DNA from: Numida meleagris
Lineage: Eukaryota; Chordata; Aves; Galliformes; Numididae
Assembly (NCBI RefSeq): GCF_002078875.1
Contig: NC_034415.1
Location: 22,592,331 to 22,656,330 of the forward strand
DNA: 64,000 nucleotides
Direction: 5' to 3'
The notes below the pieces were generated by a model. That model was not told where the DNA came from and did not search any database. It saw nothing but the letters and a program-made list of their open reading frames with translations. Positions 43,100 through 55,621 of the stretch are shown here, one piece after another (the first letter of the stretch is position 1; the number at the start of each line of letters is the position of its first letter). The translations under genes and the position numbers were made by a program.

Positions 43100-45160
43100 C
43101 AGAGCTTAGCTGCCTTACATGCAATATGCTGCCTACACGGCCGCCAGAGAAGCTAAATGAACCCTGGAACAGATGGCGCTCTGCTGACAGAGCTCAGAAA
43201 GCGGTTCTGCATGAGCAACAGGGAACATCTTGAAACGCACAAGACATATGTGTTTTAGGGGGAAGATTGAAGTGTTTCATAATAAAACAGGACAAAGTGA
43301 AATACAAGTGCTGTATAAAATTTTAATTAAAAACCGGTTTTACCCCTCAACGTGAGTATACAATATGTTACACAGATGGATTTCATATTTAAGTATTATC
43401 CGAACCAAAAACGTAAATGAGACAAATAAAGCCTTCAAAAATGGCACGGAGGCTAAAATGTATGCAAACACTAGATGGCTGTGGTGAAAGCAAGGCAGAC
43501 AGGGAAAGCAACCTCTTAGCAAACGTTCACTAGTGGAGTGCTGAATGTGACAGCTCATGCAACTACGGTCATAGCAACAACACCATCGGCGCAACATCCA
43601 AACAGAAATTCAAGTCAGTGCAACAATACAAACATAGAAGCAGTAGAACTCAGCAGTGCGAGTGGTGCTTGTGTGACTTCAGCACCTATTTAGGGGTTTC
43701 ACGGTTGCTGCGTAGACCGGAAAGTTATGGTTACATGTGTGGAAAGCACGAAAAGCCCTTCCCCAGCACGCTCCCAGATCCCACCCCTGCCCCATCCAAT
43801 CGCACCAGTTCCACGTTGTCACACCAAGGCTTGACCAAGTAAGTTTCCATAAGGATCAGGAAATCCTTATGAACCAAAGGGGACCTTGTTTGGCAACAGC
43901 AAACACCTTCCCTGGAGGAGGAGGCTCAGATCCCCACACCCCAAACTGCAGAGAGTTCTCTGGCAGAAGCAATCACCCAGAGCTGCATGGAAACAAACAC
44001 AAAGAAAAAGCGCAATCTCCACATTGATCAAGCAAGGAGAAGGACTGCAGTTCCTCCATGTTGTCATCCAGACAAATTATCCCTGCACTTCAGAGAATTT
44101 CTCTCTGAAGACAAATGCAAGGAACAAATCACATGTCTTTGGCAAGCTGACACTGTTAACAGAAGGAGCTACAGCCGCAACTTTTTAAGGGTCTTGGTTG
44201 ATGATGCTTTCAATTCCACGGGCAAGCAGCAGAAACCAAGAACAACATTTGGATTTGTGCTTTATATTCCCTTTTCTGTTACAGAGCGGGCTGTTAGATG
44301 CTCTTGATCACTTCCCACAACACTAGTTTATGGAAACTCAAAGGAACTGGGCAAAGACCAGTTCTCTGCTGCTACCAGAGACCGTCACCAAAACCAGACA
44401 TCATTTTTGTCACTGAGGTAGCTCATTAATATAATCCCCAGAAATGCTGTTCTCTCTTAGATTCAATTGTTTTCACTGCAGCCAAGCAGTGAAGCTAAGT
44501 TCCACTAATTTAAAAGTTCCCTCAAATTTCTTGCCTCCTAAAAACATCTCTTGACACATTGTCAGCATCCTGGTAATGATCACTCTGTAACAGTGAAGTA
44601 ATTAGCTTAATGGTTGGCTTTTCTATGACCCAGAGATTCCATGTTACAAGATTCATACAGTTAAGTAGCCACTGCTAAAAAGCTAAGAATTTTGCTGCAT
44701 AGTTCAGTGTTCCAGAAAACACTTTTCAGTTTAAAAATCAGGAAGATCAGAACTATATAATAGGTTATAGCCCTTGCACCATACAACCTTTTCCATTGCC
44801 AACGCACCACTGCACCCCCTGACTTCTTGGGGAGGGGGCAAAAACAACGTGATAGACGTTAACAGTGCTGGTTAGCATACCTTGAAGTGTGAGTATGAGT
44901 ATGATGAACCTAGATCATCCAAGAGACAAACTGTGTAGGATGCCCATTGTGGGAAGGTCTGTAGTAAAGATCTGTAGTAAAGCACTGTCTTTTTCAATAG
45001 TCTTTTAAATGTATAAAGTTTCTACCTTGATAAGTTTAAGGCTTGCTTAATAACTGTCTGATTAAAATATAATAAATCTGGGAACATTAAAATAGGGCCT
45101 TTTCAGTAACCTGGAGATGAGATGGGAATTTTCAGGCAGGCTTCCACAAGAAAATTTCTG
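43100..45160. other. Intergenic sequence, nothing firm recognised
   Basis: Non-repetitive DNA with no exon or RNA gene recognised. A 14-bp tandem pair (TCTGTAGTAAAG) sits at about 44958-44985. An ATTAAA on the minus strand near 43322 could in principle end a very long SPATA6 transcript, but a better signal exists at 48375. Confidence 0.45.
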
Positions 45161-45167
45161 TAACATT

Positions 45168-45320
45168 CACTTCAGGATCCCAAAGCACTTTACAGTCATT
45201 TAATTAAGCTTCAATAGAGCACAAACTTCCCATTTTACAGCTGAGGTAATAATGAAAGGAAGTTTAGCACAGACTATTTAATACTGAGCAGAGCTAAAAC
45301 CTCTGTTATTTTATCCCCAG
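45168..45320 (-). repeat. Possible ancient MIR-like SINE remnant
   Basis: The plus strand reads CAAAGCACTTTACAGTCATT, later CCCATTTTACAGCTGAGGTA and GCAGAGCTAAAACC. Order and spacing resemble the reverse complement of the MIR/CORE-SINE consensus ('aagcgctttaca...cccattttacagatgaggaa'). Strong divergence keeps confidence low. Confidence 0.4.
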
Positions 45321-45329
45321 AAATAGGTT

Positions 45330-48300
45330 CTCAATCTCAATAGGTAGATTTCTCTCCATTGTGGCAATGTATTAAGTAACAGTAAAGTTCAAACGTGATG
45401 CACAATCTAAATAACAGCCTTCAAAGCCTCTTCAGATCTGGGATATAAACACTGCTGCCCATCTATCTCATAAGGCTGCTCCTTACTCCATCCATCCCTT
45501 TGCCTCTTGTCCCCAGTGGACCAACTTAAGCCTCCCTGCTTCTTGTTGAAAACTTTGATAAGGCAAGTCACTAATAAGTCTGATACTTTTGCATTTAACC
45601 CACAACAGGTCAATGACTAAGTGATTTCCAGAGCAATTGCTACTCAGCAAAGGATTTGGCATTCAACCCAACGAGTAGGCAAACTATATGCTAGTGAGCC
45701 ATCCCAAGGTCCTAAGCTATATCAAGTTCTTTGCAGGAGAGAGGAAAGGGAGCAAGCTGGAAGTAGACTCTGATTTACTAAAATGAAAGTGATTAAAATA
45801 TTACACTGATTAGACTGCATACTGCAAGCAACACTGGATGCTGAAAAACATTTGGCGATAATACTCATGGGTTATAATAGCTTGGGGAGGGCAAGAGAAA
45901 GAGATAGATTGTACAAAAAAAACCACTAATTCTCTCTTAATCTAGCCCATTATTTCTAGATTTGAGTAGGCAGCTTTCCTTTAGGAGGTAAAATGATGGA
46001 GGTGGAATGATGCCATCCCACTGTCACTAACAGACCACTTTGTGGATGGCAAAAGATAAGGAATGAGCATAGAAAATGCTATTTAAAGCTCCACTCAGGA
46101 ACCTAGAAATTTGCATTTGATAGAAGGGATTTAAATTGTATTAGAAGGCAAGGTGCACTAAACAATTACAGTTTATTACTATGTTGGTTCGCTGCCTGAA
46201 CCTATACTTATCGCATACTGCAGTAGCAAAGGAGCAGCAGTGCTCAGTGCACTTGAGCTCTATGCATATTAATGGCAGGGTTAGCCGAGCAAACAGGGAA
46301 GGGGCCAAAAGCTGTTAAAAAACAAGTGGCTTGCAGATTTTGTGGACAGATAGAGTACTTTGGGTCTTAAGTCACATTTCATAGAAAAGCTTTCCATTAA
46401 CCAAACTGGATTGCCAGCACGGTGCTTGGAAGAGAACTGTGCAGTATCACAGCATATAAGCTGTGGAATGACTCTGACCCAAGAGAGGAACACACACCCT
46501 GCAGCAGCTGATGCAGAAAGACGTACACACCATCTCCCTCTCCAGCTGGAGCAGGGCCAGCAACACTCACAGCCTCTCTGCTTCACTTGTTATGCTGCAT
46601 ACAAAGGCTTCAGTGAGAATGTTCATATTGGTCAGAATGCAGCACACAACACTTTCTATTTCTCCCATCTATAGTTTTAGCCCGTGAGGAAAAACCAAAT
46701 GTTGTCATTTTACCATATGCTGTGATTCTTCAGTAAGGTCCTCTGGATCCCTCCAAAATCTTATCCTGATTTTTCACAGCGGCCTCCAACCTCTTTCATT
46801 CCCTGCTTGTGCCTTGAACTTATTTTCCATGAGCAGCAAGATAGAAACTATTCCTTTCTGGACTAATTTGGGGTCACGGGAATTTACAAATGACTGAATA
46901 CCAAGCACTGGTAACACAATGCCCCAATGCCACCATGCCTTAGTGGCAAGGCTTAGGTAAGTTTTACTTTTCACATAAGCAAAAAAAAAAAAAAAAAAAA
47001 AAAGCATACTACTTCCTCACAGAGTGCCTCAACAATCATCCACCAAGTAAGGCTGCACAGCTAATGCCCTTTGAAAGCACTAATGTATTAAATGGCAGCA
47101 GGGACAGGAAGTGATCAGTGTTAATCCACTTCAACTTGCTTAACTGTTACAAGGAATAGAAACGTCTGCATGGAAGACGCTTCCTCTGAGAGTCCCCTTT
47201 CCTGAAGCAGAAGCACGCAGCCTTTCAGCGTGCTTTCCCACCAGCGTAATTGCTCACCAACTGCTCTCTCAAATCAATTACGTTGTCTCAGCATTAAAGG
47301 ACGGAAGGCAGAGTAGACCAACTTTTTGTTTATCTAGGCATGCTGGCAGGTAACAGTCATATGTTCTGCCATCTGTACTGCAAGCTTTATCTTTTAGCCA
47401 ATCATAACAGGTAAAATGGCACTGGTATAACCGAATCTGTTCACTTAGTTAGGGAAGGAGCCAGAATATGCATGCGTTTTCCCCCCCCCCCATTCTAAAA
47501 GGAAGCAGGAGATGGACACTCTTGCCCTTTTAAAGCATTCGGCTTTTCAATAGATGGGCAACTTGCCCTGGCTTGCTAATGTGGGATCTGTTCAATGCAA
47601 GGCTGAAAAGGTTCCATCCCTCGGGATAGCACTGAACCGCTGATGAACATTTGGTGGCCTTTAGCAGAAAGGATGCGATTTCTGCCAACAGGATCCCAGC
47701 AGGCTGGGAAGGACAGGCTCCAAATTAGTTGGGATTGTGATGCAGAGGAACTTCAGAAGGCCTGTACTGGGTATGTGAGCTTGCTGACTACCTCGCTCCA
47801 GTCTTTCCCCCTCCCCACTCCTTTCCCATTTGTATTTTTAAAAACTACAAGTGTATTTTGCAAATGTCAGGACTGCATTCAAGAAAACCTGGAAACCTCC
47901 AAACACACAGGGTATACAAAGAAAACCTTTCTCCTAATACAAACGCTGCCAATCTGGGTAGGTTTCTTTCAAAATTTGACATTATTTGAAAATTTGTGAC
48001 TAAAGGTGATTGAAAGCTGTTTGAAAGCATGCCTGTAGGTCACTACTGGAGCCTTCTTTCTGCCTTTCTCAAAAACAAACAACGCAAAGCCAATTTTCTA
48101 GAAAACAATTCAAATCCCCTCTTTCCCAGAGCAGATGATTTATACCAACACTCACACTTGCCTTCCCCTTTAGATACCCTCTCTTATCACTAGGACTTAC
48201 TGCTTCTTATGTTACTACACAGGTTTAATTATTTAAATAATAATTGACTGCAGCTGAAACCTGACCTATGTCAGGCAGGAATGTCCAGCAGACATATTAG

Positions 48301-48340
48301 TCTTTAAAATGACCATCTTCTGAGAGCCTCAAAGGAGCAA
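45330..48340. other. Intergenic sequence before the SPATA6 3' end
   Basis: No gene recognised. Contains an A homopolymer at 46981-47003 and a C run at 47481-47491. Open frames such as 46281-46586 (minus) and 47643-47999 (plus) overlap others and resemble no family. Confidence 0.5.
46981..47003. repeat. A homopolymer, 23 bp
   Basis: An uninterrupted run of A residues. No retroposon body is evident before it, so it may be a simple microsatellite. Confidence 0.92.
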
Positions 48341-48374
48341 CACCATCCCCATCAACTGTGGAGGGCCTTAAGGT

Positions 48375-48380
48375 TTTATT
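48375..48380 (-). terminator. SPATA6 poly(A) signal
   Basis: AATAAA on the minus strand (plus strand TTTATT) 223 nt after the SPATA6 stop codon, followed by a GT-rich stretch (GATGGGGATGGTGTTGCT). It predicts cleavage near 48350. Confidence 0.7.
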
Positions 48381-48602
48381 GCTGTTGTTTGTTATTTTTA
48401 AATTTGGAGCAGAGGTGTCGGGGTGGTGGGGGTGCTGCTAAGAACATTAATTTGGCAACCCAGGCCAAAACTCCACTTCTCCCAAATCCTGTCCAGCCAT
48501 AATCACACCTTAAAAACAGAGTACAAATATTTGTCACATAGAAAAAAAGTTTTGGTAAGAAATATCAACATTGCGTACTGTGCATTTTCAGCTGAATTGC
48601 TA

Positions 48603-48783
48603 TCAGGAGTATGCTCTTTGGTCTGAAATAGTGCCAGAAGCTTTTCGGTACATGTTTCTATATATTTTCCCAAGGCTGTCTTCAAAGATTGCTCTGTGAG
48701 GCTTCCCTTTGTATACAGCTGCACGGTTAGACCAGAATTCACCATTATCCAAGTGAACAGTGATGTTCTGCTGCAGTGGTGAA
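48603..48783 (-). CDS. SPATA6: SPATA6 last coding exon
   Basis: Begins after acceptor TTTCTGTTGACAG and encodes SPLQQNITVHLDNGEFWSN, RAAVYKGKPHRAIFEDSLG and KIYRNMYRKASGTISDQ before RAYS and TGA. The DxGE(F/Y)WSNRA and YRN(L/M)Y(K/R)KA blocks match the end of human SPATA6. Confidence 0.95.
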
Positions 48784-51700
48784 CTGTCAACAGAAAAAAA
48801 AAGATAAGAAATAACGATCAAATGGAGATAAATGAGAGGAATCAGAAGTACAAAGCCAGCAGAAATCCAAGTGCAAAGCTGCTTTACCACAGATTACCTT
48901 TCACAAATAGAAACAAAATCTGCACTGCAGCTACTTCCCAGAAATAGGAGCCCACCCCACATTATTCATTCACACAGTCTCCCCTACCTGACCACGTCCA
49001 CTTGATAATACCTCCCAAACAGAAAGAATTGATTCTCAAAGAGCTTGCAGTCATTTTGCTGTATTTTGATAGGCAGCGTGACTAGGCACTGAGACTATGC
49101 AAGAGCAACACAGTTGGATTTCTGTGTCCTTTGAACGTCAAAATGTAACCACAAGCAGCTATTTCAATATGAAGACAATCTATCAGGGGTATATTAAATA
49201 ACTGTAGTTGCAGCAGTAAAGTGCTCTATCAGAAGCATCCTGGATCAAGTATTCTACCAAATACATTATGACATAATGGCAATCAAGTGTTCCTTCCCCA
49301 CCCCATCTTATTTGTCACCATTTTATAATACCAAACGTAGTCTGTTTACTTTGAGAAATTATTTCCCTTATCTATGAAATAAAGTTTATTCTCTGAAAAT
49401 CATTACAAAACACCGACAAATCTGAAGCATGTATATCCAAACTTCACGACTGCGTGCCTTCTCTTGAGACTTTCAAAACAAAGGATCATGTTATGAAATG
49501 AAATGAACCATTTTCCTGTAATAAAGCATGAACCAAGTAGATGAAAAATCATCAGCAGAAAATAACTACTGAGGTGACATTTGTCACATCTCCTCAGGTA
49601 TTTAGGCACTTATGACACTTAAAAGGACCGAGTTATCTTCAGCCTTTCAGTAAGGTTCTCAGCCTGGGAAAAGAAACGGGCAAAGTGAAGCTTGTGGTGA
49701 CCATCTTCACTTGGGAAATGGCTTACATTTCACTGGGAATTTTCACACTGTGTTGTATACGCATCATTTACTAATGTACTGTGGTCAAAGCAATCCTCAA
49801 AACTTTGTACTCCACTTTGTACCAGTAAACATATATGATAAAATCAGAAGAGTGCTTGTATCAAAGGACTTGCAAATACTTGTAGCTAGCTGTATTAAAT
49901 CATATTAAGAAGGGAAAGTGTGAGCCAAGAAGAGAAAGATCAGTAGCACGAGTTTTTAAAATTCCCATATCTAAGCTCTTATTCTCCCATGGAAAACAAA
50001 AGAAGTATTATGCTGATTCCAACCTATACCTCGTTAAAAGAGATTTCTGTAAGGCTGCAATATTAAAGAAGGAGAAAGGTCAGCTTCACACTTTTCCAGA
50101 AAAAGCCTGAACATTTTAAGTCACCCAACAGCATGAGGAAAATTTAAACCTACTCATCATCCTGGAGAGGGTGATCTGCGCTCTACAGTTTGGAAACAAT
50201 GAAACCAACCTACCAAATGGTAAAATCAATAGAAAAGTTATACTGGCCTACATTAAATGTAGACAAGTCAATGCTCTGGGCACCCATCAACAACTGAACT
50301 TTTACTCCCTCCTGGGTCACCTCAGTTCTGACACAGGATTCTCAGTCCAACAAATAAGAACGGAACTTCCAACTATACAACAAACAGCTCTGGCATCATT
50401 TTCCTTGGAGTCCATCTCCTGCAGCCAGCTTTGTACTTTCATTTTCATCTACTGAAAGCTTAATCTACAGAGAGACACTCAAAATCCGACCAATTTAACT
50501 GCAGTAAATGAAAGCCTCAAAGAACAGCAGCAACTTCCACAAACTCCTTATTCTGCTCCTGACAGAGAATTGAAAGCATGCATGCTTTAGCTTTGTTTTA
50601 GTCCTTGCACACCAGATGCTTAGCACTGGTGTGGACACAGATAGAACCAACCTAGAGACGAATCCTCCTCTGTCTTGACAGGAAACTAACTGACAACCTG
50701 AGCTAAACAATCCACGAATTACACTCACAAATCATATTAACAGCAGGATTTCTGCACGCAACTCCCTGCTCTGAAATACCTGTCAGATGCTTTTGTTCCG
50801 TCATACATCTCCTTTAAGAGTCCCAGAAGTTCTTTTCTGAGTGAATCATATACTAAATATTTCACAAAACACGGACCTCTGCCTTACTCCCAGCGGTTCT
50901 GAATCACCTGCTTTACTGCCAGCATTTGGTTGACAGTACCATGTCCTTCTGTGAACTCTGTCTCCGTCCTTGTATCCCGTTTACGAGCACTGTGGCGAAT
51001 GCTCAGCAATCAGACTGTCCTCCAGTCCTTTTATGTCTCGCCCTTCAGTGAATGGGATTAGTGCTGCCGGCCTCTAAACCCAAGGAATGGGCTTTTCCCA
51101 AGTTGAGTGCCACATTTCATAACCCATCGCTTCTCGATTCTCTGGTATTAGGATTTGCTGCTTCTTTTTCTTTTTTTTTTTCCATAGTCTGCAGTCTCAG
51201 CATCAATCTCAAACTCCCAAAGCTGCCTCAGAACAAAAACTTGCACTTTCTCCCTCAGAAACACATCCTACACAGTTTAATTGCAGCAGCTCTCTGCACC
51301 AAGGATAAGGAGGCAAAGAGGCTACACGCAGAATACAAGAGTGAGCTCAGGTACAGAAATACTAACAACTTCTGTAGCAACTCCACATCCACATGAAAAT
51401 CCAAGACTAACTAGATCCCTTGCATGGAAGAAGCCATAAATTACAGGAATTAAAAAAAAGCCAACAAGCAAATTAACTTTTTAGAGCACACTAATCATAA
51501 GTCGAAGTTCACTATGACCTGCACACTGAATTAACCCTCCTTTTCATGGAACATTGAGGTGATCTGGGAGGCTTATGCTAAAAAATGTGCACTATATTTA
51601 ATTACCGAAGTAAAATCTCTTCTTTGCTTTTTGCTTTTTTTCCCTCAAGCGTAAAGCTCTCTCAGATTTAGCAGTGCAGTTCTAGGAGTTTTGTTTAACG

Positions 51701-54700
51701 TAAAGAAAAACAGAAAATCCATGCAACCCTAAAAATGCACTGCTTTACTTCATGGCTTTCCTCTAGCAAGTACACAAAATGTTCTACAAAATACTGTGTG
51801 CATACACAGATAAATACATACATAGATACATACATACTTAGATTATCAGTACTGAGAACTAATACTACAGAAGTAGTCAAAAATCAAATCAGTTGGTGCC
51901 TTTAAAGGAACATTTTCAAAAGAACACCTAATTATAAATGGGAGGGCTACACGCAATACTTAACCTCGAGAAGCAAGGTTTTCAAAACGTCTTCTGAAAT
52001 ATGACACAGTGAATCACTACACCGTGTTCTATGTATTTGCACTGTTTTTTAAGATGCTTCTCTTTCCCAAGCATGTGTTTTGGAAAAAAACAAAGAAAGA
52101 AAAAATCATCCACAAGCCTTATTGCAAAATAAAGCTTAAAATTACTTTTGCACTCCTGTAACTTTAAGAAAAGATAATCAAACAGCTGTCCTTTTAAGTT
52201 ACACTTATTTACTCTCTCACTGATAAAATCCAACAGCTACTGCCCATGGATCATTTTTATGACCAAGGCCAGTACCACAATCAGAATTTAATGAAGATTA
52301 TATTGACACAAAGCCAAACAGAATGAATGGTATAATGATAATTAACTGTATTTTCCTTTTAGGCAAAAAAGCTTGGTAAATCTAATGTAATACACAGCTC
52401 AAAATAGGAAGAGAATTTTCTAATATTTAAGGGGCAAAATAATGACAGTTCTTTCGCGGTCAGAGAAAACTCCATACCTGCTCCGCAGATCACTTAAGGA
52501 TAAGTGTGCTTTATGGGAAGATTCTCTTGTCTTAGTCAAGTTTCCTTTTGATGAGTTACTTTCATCCTAAGAAAAAAACAGAAATCAAATTCTCATTACC
52601 TTGGTTTCCGATTACAATGATCTCATTTCAAAAAATACTTTCCTTCCACTTAGAAAACTATTAAAGTGCTTACATTTCTTGGGGGAAAAAGGGACAAAGT
52701 GTAATGAGCCAAATGCTATTTATGAACACTTTTAATTAAGTTCAGCACAACTCAGCTAATAATTTTCAGGTAATAAACTGGAAAGAATTTCTAGACATTG
52801 TAGATCTAAAGAACCATGCAGACAGCATAAGCTTCAATAACCAAAAACGTGTGGGTTAAATGCTATGAAATCTACTGCTCACTGCCTTACTTTTGTCTCT
52901 TGTAACAGACGGGAGAAAGAACTAAAAACTTATTATTAACAACTTTTCCACTACGCTACCATTATTTATGTAATGCATTTTAATCGACAGAAGTCTTCCA
53001 CACATCTGTATATGTTCCATTCCATACACAGGGCAGAGAACACACTTGCTCAACTTTTTAAAAATACCTCTAATACACATAAGGATCCTTGAGTGGATTT
53101 CTTAGGTGTTGCTAAAAAGCAATCTTACCTTCCAAATGCCATCTAGACTTTAATAAACCTTTATTTACCCTCTTAGGTACGTATGAGAGGGAATATCTCA
53201 TTTGAAGTAAGCCAGTCGCCCACCTGAGGTAGGATGGTAGAAATTCCATCCACACAAATACAACCATGTTCACTCTGCTCTGAAAGGCAAGGACACTACT
53301 GAAGAGATGGCATTCAGTGATGCTTTCAGCAGAAGCTAATTGATGCAAGGATTAGTAAACAAAATTACCTTTCATGCTACATCAGAAATAACTGGAAAAA
53401 GAGATTGTGAAGTTAAAATAATCAAGCTTGTTGGTAACACAAACCTGGGAGAAAAGACAATAAATACAGTGGTAGACAGCAAGAAGATGCAGAACAAGCT
53501 GAATGGCAAGAGTGCGGATGTGGAAAAACCTAACAATTTATTGCACTGCAATACAGGTAATAAGCATGTTTGTAAACAGGAAAACTCTTTTCCTTCAGCA
53601 GACAAAGGCTACATAGTACTGAGTAGAGGAAATGGGGTACAGCGGTAAATAAAACTCTTCAGCATTTGCCAGAGGCAAATTATGTTCTGGAAAGCAAAAA
53701 AAAAAAAAAAAAAAAAGAAAATATTATGATACACCCTAAGGAACCTGCAGCAGCGCTCCAGTCACACTATTTCTACATAGCACTATGGAAACAAAATTTT
53801 GGAAAACACAGATGGATGCTTCTGGGAATGATTGTTAGCAAAGTCTTCTTTGGAATGAAACAGAGTAAGTGATACTTTTTAACCTTTCAAAGTTTGGAAT
53901 AGCACCCGAACTGGAGCCAGAAATCTGCTCACCCTATTGCAAGTACACAGAATGACAGAATCTTAGAATCACCAAAGTTGGAAAAGACCTCTAAGATCAT
54001 CCAGCCCAACCATCCACCAATCACCAGTACTTCCCACTAAACCATGTCCCTCAGTACAACATCTCAACGTTTCTCTGCACTTCCTTTGCTAAACCCTCGC
54101 TTTCAAGATGACCCATTTACCTCATCCATCCACTGCATGACAATGCAGTCTAGATTTTTGGCAGCTCACAAAATCTTCATGTTCAGATATGAACATGAGG
54201 AAGGCCCAGCACGAACTGGATCAAACAATCTTAGCTTGCATGAGAAAAGGCTTTTTCATGGGTTTAAAATGAAAAGCACATCAACTAAACTGAAAATAAA
54301 GATTGATCAGAAATGAGAAAATAATCAGATTAAGACAGCACACAGGCAACATGAGTAGCTGCCCAGGATGGCTACAGCTGGGAAAATAAATAAGGAAAAA
54401 CAAGTAAATAAATCAAGACTTCAGAGCCAAGGCAGATGTTCTTCAGTACATCATGCAGCAGCAGATGAAGACAACAAGCTTTTTTGCCCCAGCCCTCTGC
54501 CAAGAGTTTACTGTACTCATTGCATCTCAGTCAGCACAGCTCAATTGTCAGTGTACTACTGTTACGCCTACCTTTTCTGCATTGAAATCTGAGGTGGGGA
54601 CACCAAGGCTCTCCCACTCTGTATCATGCTTCCCAGAGTCACAGTAAACTCTGGCAGAGGGGTGAGGTGGACAGCTGGGCACAACAGCAGCCTAAAACTG

Positions 54701-55621
54701 CAGCAAAGCAGATTTTTGTCAATGCTCCTTTTTCTAAGAGGAGAGGCTGAAGCAAAAAAAGATCTTTCCCCACTTTGAGAGGTTCATCTCTCTTTGAACC
54801 AATCAATAACATCAGCGTGGTAGGTTGTCAGACAAAAAAAATAATTTCAGACTTATCTCAGTCTCACCTACTCTCACTCTTACACCCTTTTACCTTTCCT
54901 TTACCTTATCTCACACTTAAAACCTCTGAGTTCTCTGCAGATGGACAAACTTTTACAAATGCTTTGCCGAGATCCTGTGCCACAAGCGGGTTTCTCAAAA
55001 TTGCAGTAGCAAAAATGACTGACTAAAATCAGACTTCAAAATTCCATCAGACTCAAGGACAAAATATTCTGACCCCAAGCTTAATATCGTTAGATTTCAT
55101 TTAAAGCCAGGTAATTAAGGGGAGAAAAAACCCCACACACAACTGGAGAATAACATTAGCTCTAGAAACAGCTGGACACCAGCAGCTGTTGATGTGCAGA
55201 GGCACAACATGTTAAGCCATGGTGTTCTATAATAGATCTCTAATATATTTTTTTACTTGCACTGAAAGCAGAGGAATCAGATATAAAGAAAATTTAATTG
55301 TCCTCTATACCCTTATGAGGTTGCCACCTGCCCATAAAAGCTTCACATAAGGAGGCTACCACAAACAGTGAGAAAGAGTTCAGCTTGCCTACTTAATTCA
55401 CATTCATCAAGTGTGCCTCAAAAGACATCATCGTAATAAATCCAAGACTATAAGCACAATTAATTGTCTTCCTCAATCATCTTGGAAAAAAAGAAAGGAC
55501 TTAGTTTGCAGTCAAACTTACAAACACTAGGCGCTGTCTAGCACTGTGTGTCCTTAAAATATTTTTCACTCTTTTATGGATCTCATCTCCATTTGCTGGT
55601 GGAGGCCAACCAGAGTCAAAC
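48603..55621 (-). CDS. SPATA6: SPATA6, C-terminal part (three last coding exons; gene continues past the right edge)
   Basis: Exons 55522-55621, 52478-52566 and 48603-48783 join in frame and end at a TGA. The deduced C-terminus (about 122 residues) follows the human SPATA6 order: FDSGWPPPANGDEIHKRVKN aligned to its SDW...CDEIHDRVKN block, then a variable serine-rich linker, then HLDNGEFWSNRAAVYKGK and HRAIFEDSLGKIYRNMYRK. SPATA6 builds the sperm connecting piece (head-tail coupling apparatus) in mice and is testis-enriched. The N-terminal conserved domain lies outside the window. The gene faces SLC5A9 tail to tail, as in human. No sign of decay is seen. Confidence 0.93.
48784..52477 (-). other. 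SPATA6 penultimate-to-last intron
   Basis: 3.7 kb of AT-rich non-coding DNA. Contains a (TACA)n-type microsatellite at about 51810-51837. No exon, other gene or clear mobile element was seen. Confidence 0.6.
51810..51837. repeat. Short (CATA)n microsatellite
   Basis: Units of ACATACAT and CATAGATA in a 28-bp stretch within a SPATA6 intron. Confidence 0.8.
52478..52566 (-). CDS. SPATA6: SPATA6 second-last coding exon (variable linker)
   Basis: An 89-nt minus-strand exon, acceptor TTTTCTTAG and donor GCAG|GTATGG. Encodes DESNSSKGNLTKTRESSHK and AHLSLSDLRS. Similarity to human is low except for the leading Asp-Glu, but the phases on both sides fit the neighbouring exons exactly. Confidence 0.85.
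53696..53716. repeat. A homopolymer, 21 bp
   Basis: An uninterrupted A run ending in GAAAATATTATG. No retroposed gene body is recognisable upstream. Confidence 0.92.
53945..54075 (-). mobile_element. CR1 LINE 3' fragment
   Basis: The plus strand reads GAATGACAGAATCTTAGAAT, GTTGGAAAAGACCTCTAAGA and TCATCCAGCCCAACCATCCA: the reverse complement of the CR1 3' untranslated end. The orientation is the same as SPATA6. Short and immobile. Confidence 0.88.
55522..55621 (-). CDS. SPATA6: SPATA6 third-last coding exon
   Basis: A 100-nt exon on the minus strand, acceptor CTCTTGCAG and donor TTT|GTAAGT. Its first base completes a codon from the upstream exon; then it encodes FDSGWPPPANGDEIHKR and VKNILRTHSARQRLVF. 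DEIHxRVKN is the best-conserved block and identifies the gene. Confidence 0.93.

Larger units (their letters stand above)
52567..55521 (-). other. SPATA6 intron with CR1 fragment
   Basis: 3.0 kb of non-coding DNA holding an A homopolymer (53696-53716) and a minus-strand CR1 piece (53945-54075). No additional exon is needed to fit the SPATA6 protein here. Confidence 0.6.

Noticed and set aside
43300..43330. ATTAAA on the minus strand as the SPATA6 transcript end
   Set aside because: Would require a 5.3-kb untranslated region; a canonical AATAAA with a GT-rich element lies 223 nt after the stop codon. It could still be an alternative end.
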